Below, one piece after another: positions 11,932 through 23,654 of a stretch of 64,000 nucleotides of DNA; the first letter of the stretch is position 1; every line of letters starts with the position of its first letter. The stretch is from Buxus sempervirens (Eukaryota > Streptophyta > Magnoliopsida > Buxales > Buxaceae), in assembly GCA_947561395.2 (NCBI GenBank), contig OX387183.1, forward strand, positions 57,829,915 to 57,893,914. The letters are read 5' to 3'. The notes below the pieces were generated by a model. It was not told where the DNA came from, did not search any database, and was given only the letters and a program-made list of their open reading frames with translations. The translations under genes and the position numbers were made by a program.

Positions 11932-12180
11932 CACAAAAATTAAGTGAAATGGAAAGGAAATGGGAACGCTTTGAAAATTTAAAAATAATAATAACTTCTT
12001 TTAGAATATTTGAATACAATTGTCATTTCATGGACCACAAAAATTAAGTGAAATGAAAAGGAAATGGGAATGCTTTGAAAATTTAAAAATAATAATAACT
12101 TCTTTTAGAATATTTGAATACAATTGTCATTTTCTTGGACCACAAAAATTAAGTGAAATGAAAAGGAAATGGGAATGCTT
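11932..12180. repeat. Tandem repeat, period about 104 bp, 2.4 copies
   Basis: A unit starting CACAAAAATTAAGTGAAATG begins at 11932, 12036 and 12141 (the third is partial). Units B, D and E have only one copy at the matching place (35244, 50250 and 53736), so the tandem expansion happened in unit A after it separated. Confidence 0.8.
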
Positions 12181-12939
12181 TGATCAGAACCAAACGAGAA
12201 GATTGAAAATTAAATAAAAGTCTTCCGTGAATACGCGCGTCTAAATTGAAAAGTCTTTGCTGATGTAATATTGTGTTGACTGGTGCACACAGACAAGTAA
12301 AGTTTTCTCATCGATTGTAGCATGAATGGAAGCTTCTATTTCTTGCTATATGCTTGGCACATCGTCCACAGATCTCTGCAGGGAGGACTGAGTGCATGTT
12401 GATCTTTCTCTTTAGCAATTCAACGCTGTCTGCTATATATTTTTTTTGATCCACTGTAGAGCAATACAAGGAGTTAATATAGGCTTGCTACAATTCAAGG
12501 CTTGATCTCTTCGGCCAAGTTTAAGTAGCTCAACAGGATTCAGCTCCATCACTACAAAAGAAAGCGGATTAGGTGGCGGTCTTTGTAAGACCTTTAGCAG
12601 CGGTCTTTTAAAGGCCGCCCCTTTCTCTTACAGTCTCTTTCCTCTCTCTCCCTTTGTGAATCTGTTCATTTCCCTCAGTCTTTCTCTCTCTTCCGTCCGT
12701 GGAATTTCTCTAATCTCTCTTCCTACTTTTTATGTGACTTCAAATGGATGACAAAGAGCACACCAGCAATCTCTTATCCGCACCAAGCCTTTGCCACTTC
12801 TTCTTCTGATCGTTACCGATCAAGGTTTCTACGACAATGGCCGCAGATTGAATGAACGAGATTCTGATGACGTGGAGCTCTCCTCGAGAAAAGGTAATTT
12901 CCCTATCCTCATCATCCACTCTGTCATTAATTAATTTTT

Positions 12940-13640
12940 GGGAAATTTACACTAACACCTCCCGAGGTTTGGGAAAGTGTCACGGACACCCCTTGTGGTT
13001 CAGAAGCGATCACTTACTACCCCCGTAGTTTGGAAAAGCGTCCGTTACACCCCCTGCCGTTACTTTGGTCGCAAACGGCATTGGCGATTTTTCTAAAATG
13101 GCAAAAATACCCTTGTTTATAACGCTCTTTTCTTCTCTTCGTTTGCCTTTCTCCAAGCGGGAGATTGAAATGCCCTAATCAGTGATCACCTTCTTCGTTC
13201 GTTCAACCTTCTCCAAGAGAGAAATCGAAATCCCTAATTGCCAGGAAGCTTTGATCGCTAATCGAAATCCCTAATTGAATGTCCTGATGCCCTAATCGCT
13301 TAGTGTTCCTTCTCCTTCGCATCCCCTTCGAGAAGAAACCAAAGGAGATTGCGTTCGCTCCATCCAGAACGAAGCCTCTCTCTCTCTCTATCTGTTTTTC
13401 ACTCCAGAAAGCTTGCTCGCTCTCTCTCTGGTCCTCTCTCCGCGAGGTTCACTCCAGGAAGTGCTCTTCGACGACTCATCTCATCGCAGGTAACAATGAA
13501 ATTTGTTTTTCGTCTTCTTTTCCATCTAATTCTTACCATGGAAACGATCGATCATATAAACCATCCACATTTTTTGTTTTTCGTCTTCTTTTCTGTCTTT
13601 TGTTTTGGGGATTGGGTTGTTGGAGAACTGTTTATGTCTT
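12940..13640 (+). repeat. Left terminal inverted repeat of the Mutator-like element
   Basis: It matches the complement of 23655-24440 nearly base for base over its outer part, with small indels in the inner part. It includes a CT-rich stretch and a good splice donor (CATCGCAG|GTAACAATG, near 13490), so it probably acts as promoter and first non-coding exon for the plus-strand gene. The short open frames within it are not conserved as protein. Confidence 0.85.
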
Positions 13641-14029
13641 CGTGGGTTGATTCCAGAATTTAAGGATTTCCATTTGTTTGTTTTATTGACAAATTTGCTT
13701 GAAAATTTTTCATTTTTGAAATGTCATTATAAACTTTTGGCAAGGTTAATGATTTAGATTTAGATTTAACTGGATATGTGCATTGTGAAGCTATTTCGGA
13801 TTAAGTTCATTTTCATCTTGTTTGTTCAGCAATGGCATGAAAAAATGACTAGAGAACAGCTCTTACTGAGCTATTTTGCATTATGAAGCTCTTTCCCAAG
13901 TATTCTAATTGTAATATGACTTTATAAAAAATTGCATAAAAAAGGGCTAAAGTTGAATTCTTAATTTCCCCAGGGGAAAACATATATTATAACTATGCTT
14001 TATTGGACTATTTGGATTTGCAAATGTAG

Positions 14030-14149
14030 GGAGGTATTGAAGATGGTGAAGAACCAAAAGATGCTGCCGTCAGAGAACTACGGGAAGAAACTGGGGTAGT
14101 TTCTGCTGAAATTATTGCAGAGGTAGTTTCTGCTGAAATTATTGCAGAG
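14030..14149 (+). pseudogene. Captured exon of a Nudix hydrolase gene
   Basis: After a good acceptor (CAAATGTAG) the frame reads GGIEDGEEPKD followed by RELREETG, a perfect Nudix box of pattern GX5EX7REUXEEXGU, the catalytic metal-binding helix of these pyrophosphohydrolases. The wording is closest to plant diadenosine-polyphosphate hydrolases of the NUDX25/26/27 type, from memory. The end holds a 27-bp in-frame direct duplication (VVSAEIIAE twice), then a donor GAG|GTTAGT. The rest of the Nudix domain is not seen, so this is a one-exon host gene fragment carried by the Mutator-like element, with intron-like flanks on both sides. Confidence 0.75.
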
Positions 14150-15277
14150 GTTAGTCCAGGAAAAAATGATTTTTTTACAGTGTTCTAATTCTCCTTTCCT
14201 TAGGCCCTTTTATGCTTACCTAAAATCCTGGCATGTGAACGCACACGCGCATCCCTCATTGCAAAAAGAAAAAGAAAAGGCTGCAAATTGTTGATGTGTC
14301 CAATTTCCTGCAATCATCTATCCCAACAAAGAAGAAAAGTGAAAATATAAGTATCTAGAATTCACCCAATGGAAGGCATTTATTTGCTTCAGTCAATACT
14401 TTTAAGGTTTTTTCTAGGTAAGGGATGAAAGGCAATGATACCCTGATAGCTGTGTGTTTTCTAGATCATAAGTCGCATATGGGGGAAGTTGCTGGATACA
14501 TGTTGGGATTAAACTTGTGTAAGAAATGGTTACAAACTCTATTTCAAATTATAGTGCAGACTACAGAGTGCAAAGACAACACTTGAAAAGTTTCTATTCA
14601 AGCATATCTTTGACAAATTCTTCTCATAGATCTCAAGAAGGAAGCATTTAAAATGGTTAGAAGTGGTTTATGATGCAGATATGTTTGTTTTTGTACAATT
14701 CAGCCTTGGCAAAGAGGCTTTTATTTGGTGTTATATATGTTTGAACATGTTGGATAATTTTACAACTTTGTCTTAATATTTCCTTTCATATGTTTGAACT
14801 TGTTATTATTGCTAACATAAATGTAGTATAGGAGCTAAGGGCTTATATAAGTTAACTAAATTTTGAGTGTTTGAGAGAAATGCAGCTTTAGTTATATAAT
14901 GATTTCAAAGGTAGATGAAATTAAGTTGCCTTGTTGTGCACTTCCTGGTAAATCTGATGGATGAAATTAAGGGCTAAGGCCATGAGTGTCTTCATGTTTG
15001 ATACAATATCACAGGCTTGACTTCATGATCTGTGACTTGATGTCAACATAAGTAGGCATAATGTTAGGGATTATCTGCTAAACTTAGGAACCAAATAGGT
15101 GAGAACTCAAACCTGTACCCCAACATGGTAGCAAAGTTTAGTGCCTCAATTTTCAAAGTTTATTGCTATTAGTCCTTATTTGTCCGGACTTTTGCTGTTG
15201 GCTGTCATGTGATATGGTGTGATGTGTAGCTAATTTCATCTTGTTCAATTTGTTAGGCGTAGTTTCTTCTGAACAAG

Positions 15278-18200
15278 ATGCATACACTTAAAGTTCATCA
15301 CTCAAGAGGCGTTGATTACATTGATAATGTGGATGAAGACAGATATAGTTATCTTGATTTGGCGGATGATGCCATGAATGTAGCTAAGGTTGATGTTGGT
15401 AATGCTTTCACCATCAAGTATCGTGCTCCTAGTTCACAAGATTTACACGTTATTGATGGTGATACAATATTAATGAAGGTTTTGAGCTCTATAGCAATGT
15501 AAATGAGATCAACTTGGTCGTGGAGGAAGAGCCTGCAGTTCTAATATCTCAATGTACGCAAGAGGAAGCGGCTACTTCAGGTGGAAGAAGAAGTGAGGAA
15601 CAAGAATTAATAGATGATGATGATTGGGTAGAGGAGGAGGTTATAATAAGTGAAGATGAAGATGAAGATGAAGATGAGTTAAGTAATGAGGGAGAAGAAG
15701 AAGGTGAAGAAGTGTTGAATGACACACGCGTACCACGAGAACATGCTGAAGTAGGTTTTGAATATGAAGAAGATAATGGAAACCAACTCTCTGATTATGA
15801 ATCCGATCCGAACTACCAAAGTTTAGTTGACTCAGATGAAGAACATGTTGGGGATGGGAGTTTTGATTTTGATATGGAACATGGAGGAGCCTAAACTTGA
15901 GAAAGGTATGCTATTTCCTAGCATCAATGATTTCAGAAAAGCCCTAGCTGAGTTTGCGATTAGAGAAGGATTCAACATAAAGAGAATGAAGAATGAGCGA
16001 ACTCGGGTCACAATTGGGTGTGCTAATGCGGATTGTAGGTGGAGACTACATGCATCACTGAGACCTGATGGGATGACTTTCATGATCAAGACAATTCAGC
16101 CAGAACATAATTGTACTCGTGTACACAAGAATATTGAAGCAAACTCTAGATGGATATCGGATAAGATTATTCCACAACTTCGTGCAAATCCAAAGTTGCC
16201 TATTTCATCTATTAGAGAGATCATCCATTCTCAGTATGGTATTGAGGCCAGTGGTATGCAGTTAAGGAGGGCTAGGAGGAAGGCAATTGAAGACGTAGAG
16301 GGAACGCATGGACAGGCGTATGGGATGCTATGGAGATATTCTGAAGTTGTTAGAGCTACCAACCCAGGGAGTTTGGTAAAGATTGAGTTAGAGCGGTTGG
16401 GTCCCTCTTCAACTCCCAGGTTCAAGAGATACTTCATTAGCTTTAATGCAATGAAGATTGGATTCATTCAAGGATGTCGACCATTTATTGGACTTGATGG
16501 TTGTCACTTGAAGGGTCCATTTGGAGGAGTATTGTTAGCTGCAATAGCATTAGATGGGAATGGTAGTTTGTTTCCTTTGGCTGTTGCAGTGGTTGAGGCA
16601 GAAACACAGTATAGTTGGTCCTTTTTCTTACAACACTTATACATGATTCTTGGAAGTGTGGATCAACCATGGACTTTCATGTCAGATAGACAGAAGGTAT
16701 TTATTAATGTTTAACTTTTAAGTCATTCATTTGCTAGATTAGACAGAAGGTATTTAATTTGCTATAATTCGTAACTTTATTTTATTTTACACTTTATAGG
16801 GTATTATAAAGGCAATTGGAGACATCTTCCCATATGCTACCTAGCGTTATTGTGCAAGACATGTTTATAGCAACTTCAAGACAGTTCACAAGGGTGTTTT
16901 ATTGAAGAATTTATTCTGGACAGCAGCTAGAGCCTATCATGTATTTGACTTCGAGGATGCAATGGAGTGGATCAAGAATGCATCACCTGAGGCATATGAT
17001 TGGCTGAAGGAAATCCCTCCATCTACTTGGTCAAGACACGTGTAGACACCTGATTTTTGCACCCCCAAAATAAAGAAAAATGAAAAGTTAAACTAAAAGT
17101 CAAACCCTGAGGGGGTCAAAAATTGACTTTTTGATTCAATAGAATTTGGCCATCAAACTTCATCTCATTGAAAAGAGCATTTCGACACGGTTCCAACGCA
17201 ACCAAGTTTGCCAGAATCGGAGTCCGGATGAGGAAGTTATGAGCCGGTCAAACTTTTGGGGGAGCGAAAGTTGACTTTTTGCTCGACCCCAATTCAACTG
17301 CCCAATTTGATCCCAGTGGATAGTGTGTTCCGAGCTGATTCCAACGACACCAAATTTGCTGAAATCGGACATCAGACGGAAAAGTTATGGGCAGTTGAAG
17401 TTTCAAGAAAGCTGCCCATGTGGCAAAACAGCAGCAAAAAGCAGAATAAATGAATTAAATAAATAAAATAATCATTTAATAGAAATATCTTTGTTTTTTA
17501 ATAATATTTTAATAAAAGAATCTCGTTTTTATAATAAAATAATAAAAAAATCGGATAAAAATCTTTAAATAAATCAAATTTAATAAAGCATTTGAAATCC
17601 AACATTTTAAAAACGTGCTGGACCGTATTTGAAGTACGGACGAGGCATGCCCGTATTTGAAATACGGGCACGCTTCTAGAAGGGGACGCGTGTCGCTGTA
17701 CGGCGAGACACGCGTCCCGTACGGCCGAATCTGCGATAATTGCAAATATTCGTTTTTCGCCCGTACTTGAAGTACGGGCAAGGCACGCCCGTACTTGAAG
17801 TACGGGCAAGGCATGCCCGTAGTTCAAATACGGGCACGGGAATTTTGCCTATAAATAGAGAGGCCACCCCCCTTCATTTGGACAAGCCCTCTCTCCTGGC
17901 CATAACCCCTGCCCTCCTGAAGCCACCCACGGCCGAACCCTGCCATCATGCCACCACTCCACCACCCTAAATATTTTTAATGCCCAAATTGCCCCTATGT
18001 CCCAAAACCATGCTCAAACACCCATAACTTTGCCTAAACTTTGACCTTTCATCTTCTTAGATTAAGGAATCTAACCAAACCCTTTACAAACCCAACTTGA
18101 GGATCTTGGGAGGACGCGGAAGCGCTGCCAAACTCACCGGAGAAATCATATCTAGCAAAAAAAGAACCACATTGTAAGTATATTGGATTTTATAATGCTC

Positions 18201-20220
18201 TCATTTTCATTTCCTTTTCCAAGGTCTCCTTTAAATCCTCTTGATGTTATTGACTCAACTGCTGTTTTGAGCCCCATGAGGAGATGATACCAAAGAATTG
18301 GTCATTACAAGAACGGAAGAAAAGAAGTGTCTAAAGAATGCTTTAATTAATTAAACAAATAACTTTTCTTTTTAAGTTTTTGAACATGGAAGGATTGAAC
18401 CCTTCTTGAAGTTAAATCAGTACCCTGTAATTTCCCACTTTCCCTATCCAAAAGATGATCATGGATCACCCGAAAGATGCCGGCCTTCATGTTAAAAGAG
18501 GAAGAAAGAAGAAGAAGGCCTTTTAGGCCAAAAGAGGAAAGGAAAGGACTTTGAAGAATTCGGAGTTCCAGCTGAAGTTATCAGAACACCTGAGAAGGCC
18601 ACGGGACTGATACCCAGCAGAATCGGCAGCAAAAATGCAAAACAAGCTGCACCCGTAAACTCAGAGCGGTCCAGGCGGGACCGTGTTTGCTTCACGGGCA
18701 GGTGGGCCCGGATTTTATCCACGGGCAAAGGCTGCCCGTATAACATATACGGGCAGATGTAAAAATAATGTAAAAAACTCAATTTCCAGCCCGGTTGGGC
18801 ATGAGCTGACCTGAACCGGCTTGAACCAACTTTTTGGACATTTTGGGCTATCTTAAGCCCATGTTTGGACCGTGGGCCCTAATGGGCCCACCAATACCCT
18901 CCTTTGGGCCCACTTGAGTGGCCCACATTTTGACTGACCTATACCAGGCCTGTTTTCAACAAACAGGCCCAGGCCCCTTGACCCTTGGCTAATGGGCCTG
19001 TACCAAGCCCATTAAGCCCAAATAAATTGTAAATAAATAAACTTTAAATAACCAAATGGGTTACCCAATAATCCAACTGGGCCCAAGGCCCAACCATGGT
19101 AGCCCGCGGGTCTTCCAACGGGACCCGGGTCCGACCCACTTCACTTAGATAAATAAAAAAGATAAAATCAAAATAAAAGGGACCCACACCTTCAGAGGGT
19201 CCCACCAGACCAAATAAAGCAGCATGCTGGCCTAGGAAGGGTGAACTTGACTCAAAAACCAGAGAGACCCGAGGGACCCGTCAAAACCGATGGGGCGGGC
19301 CGGGGTGTCTTAGGGCTTCCCCGGACGTAACCGAGGACTTAGTTAGAACTCTGAAAAGCCGCAGACTAGACTTAGACCCGGATAGGACAAACACCGTGTC
19401 TGCCTGCACCTCTCAGGCAGTGGCGACTCCGAAAGTCCCGAGGCACGCACGAACATAACGTGCGCCCCGTGTGCGATCTAGATTTAGGTGCGCACAACAC
19501 GCTTTTGATGTGCGCGTGAAGAATGATCACATTACAAATAACTTGATAGAGTCTTTCAATCAGTGGGTTGGTGAACATAGAGAGAAGTCTATCATATCTT
19601 TAGTGGATGGTATAAGGTCGAGGTGGATGGTAAAAATTCAAAAACGACACCAAACTGCATTGACATGGACTACATTGGTAACCCCCAAAGTTTGTGGCAT
19701 ATTGGATGCAAGAATCAGGGCTTCAAGGAACTGTCGTGTATTGTTTGCCGGTCAAGATGAATATGAAGTAAAGGAGGATGAAACAAGCAGATATATTGTA
19801 AAGCTCGGTCCACGGACATGTACTTGCAAGGTGTGGGATTTGTCAGGGATACCATGTAAGCATGCAGTACAATGCATAAGATGGAGAAGGGAGAATTTAG
19901 AGAACTATTGTGACCAATGTTATAGGGTTGACACATACTTGAGGGCATATGCTGAAATGATTCATCCAATTCCGGATCAAAAGATGTGGCCAACAGTTGA
20001 GGTGGAGCCATTGATGCCTCCTTGTCTTCGTCGTTTGACTGGAAGACCGAAGAAAAATAGAAGGAGAGAGGCAGATGAACCATGCACCACGGGTGAAGTA
20101 CGTAGATCAAGTACACTACGGTGTTGTATCTGTAAACAATTTGGTCACAACAAAAGGACATGCCAGCGTGGCCCGACGAGGTGTAGTAGTAAGGCGTCTG
20201 GGTCTAGACGAGAGGTATGA
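15278..20220 (+). pseudogene. mudrA-type Mutator transposase, decayed and interrupted
   Basis: The N-terminal domain starts at 15278 (MHTLKVHHS), followed by a very acidic linker (15514-15890, Asp/Glu runs), a MuDR-type zinc DNA-binding domain (CANADCRW ... HNC, 15990-16120) and the DDE core beginning GLDGCHLKG at about 16490. An intron near 16696-16799 (donor CAGAAG|GTATTT, acceptor TTATAG) separates the next exon, 16800-17040. After the LTR insertion the frame resumes at 19501 with a SWIM zinc finger (CTCKVW ... CKHA, about 19820) and a CX2CX4HX4C zinc knuckle (CCICKQFGHNKRTC, about 20120). Two frameshifts (near 15480 and 15890), an in-frame stop near 16842 and the insertion mean that no functional transposase can be made. 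Confidence 0.9.
17041..19496 (+). mobile_element. Solo LTR (2.46 kb), probably Ty3/Gypsy, inside the transposase gene
   Basis: It begins TGTAGACACC, ends GTGCGCACA, and is flanked by identical 5-bp copies ACACG (17036-17040 and 19497-19501). There is one LTR and no internal region. A promoter-like CTATAAATAGAG lies near 17850. The part 17620-17850 holds several self-complementary copies of CCCGTACTTGAAGTACGGGC. Near its end it has GTGGCGACTCC, a motif also near the end of the LTR at 56342-58727, so both belong to one family or close relatives. The perfect target duplication suggests a fairly young insertion. The Tat-like assignment is from memory. Confidence 0.85.
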
Positions 20221-21606
20221 CCACCTAACCAATTAATGTTTTGTATTTCTTTCTTTTGAATTCATAATAAGTTTGATTATAAATTTCATTTATTTAATGC
20301 AGGGGAATAGTTCACGTCAACGTGAACAAGAAGAACATCAACGTGGCAACACGTCAAGCAACAGGTAATTGGTTGAAACTAATTTACAAGGTCTCAGTTT
20401 TTGCTTTGTAAAAATTTATACTTGTTACTTATTAGTTTTCTTATTGTGACAATAGGTGATGGGGAGAACAGGAGAACAGGGTCTCAGTATTTTATACTTG
20501 TTGCAAGGATTTGTTCTTGTTGGATTTTTACTTCATTTGTGGCCACCTCTTTCCTGTTAGTGTGGAGCTTTTGATCAATGGGTTGTTATAGGCTCCTTGT
20601 GTTTCCATGTTTCCTTTTGCCTTCTTTTTATATGTGGGCTTCCTTCTTACTCTGCTTAAATGACTACTAACAATTGGATGTCAAAGTAATTTTGTATTGT
20701 GGTAGGCATTTGATCGTGTTTTGATGCTTAGGGAAGCAAAACATAAGTTGCATGTAGTTTTATTTCAATGTTTTTTTCAGCTTCTTATTACAATCTAAAT
20801 TTTTTTCGTTGATTCTCTTGCCTCTCATAATCTAGGTGGAATCCGTGTATGCTGCAAATTAATGTGGCAATGTGACACGAGCAGTCTTAGTAGTCACGTG
20901 GAATCCATGTAATGTGGTCTGATTCTGACAAGCATAACTGTATGCTCATGTTTCCATTGTTGGTGATTTTGGCTCATTGGAAAATTTCTTCAAGACCTGC
21001 AACGGTTATATTCACCCATTTTATTGGCATTTTAATGATTTGGTAGTCAAAATACTGTTGGCTGTCATGTGAACTTATTTTGTTTCAATGAAAATTAGAC
21101 TTTTCTCTTGAGTTACAGGAAATTTAGATGAGAAAGATTTGATTCGTTGCAGGAGTTCATATTATGAGATGGATGTTTTCAACAATTGGCAAATTATGAT
21201 GCATCGTTTATGCAATTAGTTGTGACTGATTCTTTTCAAACAAGAGTCTTGACTGTTTCAATTTCAGTGGATGTCCAGATATTCTCCAATAAAGGTTGTG
21301 GTTATTAACTCATCTTTAATGCAACGAATGGTTTTGAATTCCTCAGCCTTGTGCTACCAAGTTATGAAAATTCCAAGACTCACGAACCTTCATACATAAA
21401 GTATGAAGGACAAAACTCAAGGACAAGTTTTGGACGAACCTTCATACATAATGCTTTTGTTGGTTATTCTCCAATAAAGTATGTTTTGGACGAACCTTCA
21501 TACATAACAAAACTCAAGGACAAGTTTCTCCTACAAGGGGAATCCAATGCATAATGCTTTTGGTCGCAAACCCAATTCCACCATCTTTTTGAAATATCCT
21601 GCAGCA
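20221..21606 (+). other. 3' region of the transposase gene and unexplained element sequence
   Basis: About 20300-20365 may be a last small exon after an acceptor (TTTAATGCAG); beyond it lies 3' UTR-like T-rich sequence. Between 21270 and 21545 the words GACGAACCTTCATACATAA and AAAACTCAAGGACAAG and a CTCCAATAAAG word recur, giving a short imperfect repeat. No coding region is supported. Confidence 0.5.
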
Positions 21607-21804
21607 TCATCGGTCGATTAAATGATTATAGGACAAAGCGTCTGCACGGCTTCTCTTCTCATCCATCCTCCTGAAAACCTCCATTGCTTCTTTAAATTTC
21701 CCTTGAGCACAAAGACCATCCACAATAACATTAAAGCTCCCGAGATTTACAGTAAGACGTCTTGGAGGACTGTGCTCCTCCATCATTCTATCAAACAGCC
21801 GCAT
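21607..21804 (-). pseudogene. Captured PPR-protein fragment (P-class)
   Basis: The frame reads SFNVIVDGLCAQGKFKEA followed by MEVFRRMDEKRSRADALSY and NHLID, which fits the 35-residue pentatricopeptide repeat (helix A ... GLC..GK..EA ... F..M). About two repeats are present and a stop follows. An acceptor-like TTGATTAG precedes it at about 21808. PPR proteins act in organelle RNA processing; this piece is far too short and is best seen as a host gene fragment moved by the Mutator-like element. Confidence 0.7.
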
Positions 21805-22175
21805 TACCTAATCAATGGGAGCATCTAGCTAGACAAATACTGACAAGTGTTGTAATCTACAAACAGGAAAACTTGACAGTTACCTCTTTAAATTGACAGC
21901 AAATAAGAACATCCCCGCTCCATTAATATATAAATTGAAAAGAGTGTGTTATGATGCATATATAAGGGATTGATTCCATGTACGAACTAATGCCAATTAA
22001 CTAAATCTATAACAAGCTTTTAAGCAATACCCTATCATATTTAGAAACACATATAGTACCCCATGTTCTATCATATTTAGAAATGGGTGAAATTAAGGAC
22101 AAGTCAAATATCCGAAAATAGTCTCTACAAGCATGTTTAGGTAATAGAAAACAAATAAATCCACAAACATCTTAC

Positions 22176-22868
22176 TCATCGCTCTCTTCTCTTTCCATTT
22201 AATGATAGTCCGTCTAATTTTTCTAAAATAAGTCTACCTAAGTTTGCAACTCTTTCTGAGGCTTCAACCTCCACTTCAATAATTCTTCTTATTGACTTAA
22301 CACGGTCAGTGGAAGAAGGATTGGTGGAAGAAGTGGAGGCATCTTCAACAGTTGAGGTGGAGGCATCTTCACCGGAAGAAGTGGAGGCATCTTCGACATT
22401 TTCATCGACCCAGCAAAAATAACCGCACCCACGATCTTCTCGGTCTTCAGCCTATCAATTAGCCAGTTAAGGTTTAGCATGATATATACAATTCTTACTG
22501 AAAAACAAGAAAAGTAATAAAGACAAACCTTTGATGCAGGACACACGTAAAAGCGTCGTCCAAATGAACCCGGTTGCTTCGAGGTCAAGACTTTGCATAT
22601 ACCTCGATTGCAAGGGCATATTTTGCATTCATCAGCCCACAAAAAGAACCCACAGTCATTATGTTTCTGCATCAATAAGAAAATAATCTTTGTGTTTTTT
22701 AGTACATTTATAAAGACTTCTTTTGTTTTCATAATAGATTGGAATAGTTTAGAAGTTGATACTTACCCAACATGGGCATCGGTAGAATTCTCTACTAGGA
22801 TTCTTTTGGGTGTGCGATTTTAGAATTAAACATTTTCCTTGTGCACATGGGCATTGTCTTGCAATCAT
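22176..22868 (-). CDS. Two-finger GRF-type zinc-finger gene carried by the Mutator-like element
   Basis: Three exons on the minus strand. Exon 1 (22868-22767, ATG start) gives CPCAQGKC ... NPSREFYRCP and ends in phase at donor GTAAGT. Exon 2 (22666-22529), after acceptor ATGCAG, gives DCGFFLWADEC, completing finger one, then CPCNRGIC ... FGRRFYVCP. Exon 3 (about 22444-22176) gives RGCGYFCWVDE, completing finger two, then three EDAST(S) repeats, a short charged helix and a TGA. Both fingers keep the C, C, R-F-Y, C-P and FFxW pattern of zf-GRF, a domain known to bind single-stranded nucleic acid in APE2, NEIL3 and TOP3A. The exon 2-3 junction is out of phase with the simplest acceptor, so there is either a slightly different splice or a one-base decay. 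The right inverted repeat would act as its promoter and leader. Confidence 0.65.
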
Positions 22869-23363
22869 TTTTCCTATCAAAGATGGAAAAACTCAATTCC
22901 AATTACAACTGAACATAATTATAACTCAATTCCAATTAAAACTGAACATAATAAAGTAAAACAAAAGGTGGCCTAATGACTCATTCTTCCAACCAGAAAT
23001 TTGACCCAACATTAATGGTGTTTTGCAGACTGAAAATTATTAGTTTTTCTGATGTTTGACTCATGACAGTATGTGTGTATCTATCAACCCTTCTCCTAGT
23101 CATCTTGGAATCTGGAATGGGCTACTCTGATCTCAAGTTGAACTAAATGGTGTTTTGATGACTGAAAACATATTAGTCGTTTTGTTGTTTGGTTTCTGTG
23201 TATATAAATCCAAATTGTTTGTTGCTTACACATATTAGCTGGAATTACTAAGTTTAGAAGCAGGATGGAATTTCTCTTTTTTTTTGTTTTCTAGTGGACA
23301 CCAAAGAAAACACAGCAAGCAAAGATTTAGCCTCATAACACTAAGTTTAAAAGTTAAATCCAT

Positions 23364-23597
23364 TCAACATTTAGCCTCTACGACTACCAAAAGAAAAGAA
23401 GTATATAAGCATATCAACAAACAATTCGAGTTTATGCTTCTACATAGAACAAATTCATAGAACAAATTCTTTGACTCTTCAATCATCCCAAACCGTAATA
23501 AACCTGTGATCATAGTATTATATAAAACCAAGTTTCTCTCCAACATTTCATCGAAAACCTGATTCGCATCGCAAATTAATCCGGCTTTTGTGTACAT
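23364..23597 (-). pseudogene. Captured PPR-protein fragment (PLS-class)
   Basis: The frame reads MYTKAGLICDANQVFDEM then LERNLVLYNTMITGLLR and FGMIEESKNLFYE, which matches the P-L-S type pentatricopeptide wording (DANQVFDEM, LYNTMITGLL) of organelle RNA-editing factors. A stop lies just upstream in frame, and homology fades after NLFYE, so it is a single captured exon piece next to the right inverted repeat. It differs in class from the fragment at 21607, so two source genes are likely. Confidence 0.7.
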
Positions 23598-23654
23598 ATG
23601 CTTCTATGTAAATATCGACCAAAGAACAACCCACGCAGACATATGCTTCAAACC

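Larger units (their letters stand above)
9909..12549. repeat. Duplicated upstream segment, unit A copy
   Basis: Starting at GCAATTATATGAAGCAGG, this segment recurs at 32250-35575 (unit B), 49055-50480 (unit D, internally shortened) and, in part, about 53400-54187 (unit E). It holds a hAT-type MITE, an ACAAGT-rich stretch and a 104-bp tandem repeat, all non-coding. Its copies show that each LecRK duplicated with several kilobases of upstream DNA. Confidence 0.8.

Noticed and set aside
13303-13663. Small protein gene in the Mutator left arm (and its mirror at 23648-24032)
   Set aside because: The frames follow a CT-rich leader in the inverted repeat, shift between arms, and contain a splice donor; a non-coding leader exon is the better reading.
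17620-17850. CRISPR-like or regulatory repeat array
   Set aside because: Palindromic units without regular spacers inside a plant LTR; there is no prokaryotic context.
17498-17970. Overlapping frames with repeated LARTSSTG- and FKYG-like words
   Set aside because: They lie inside a solo LTR and come from its CCCGTACTTGAAGTACGGGC palindromes.
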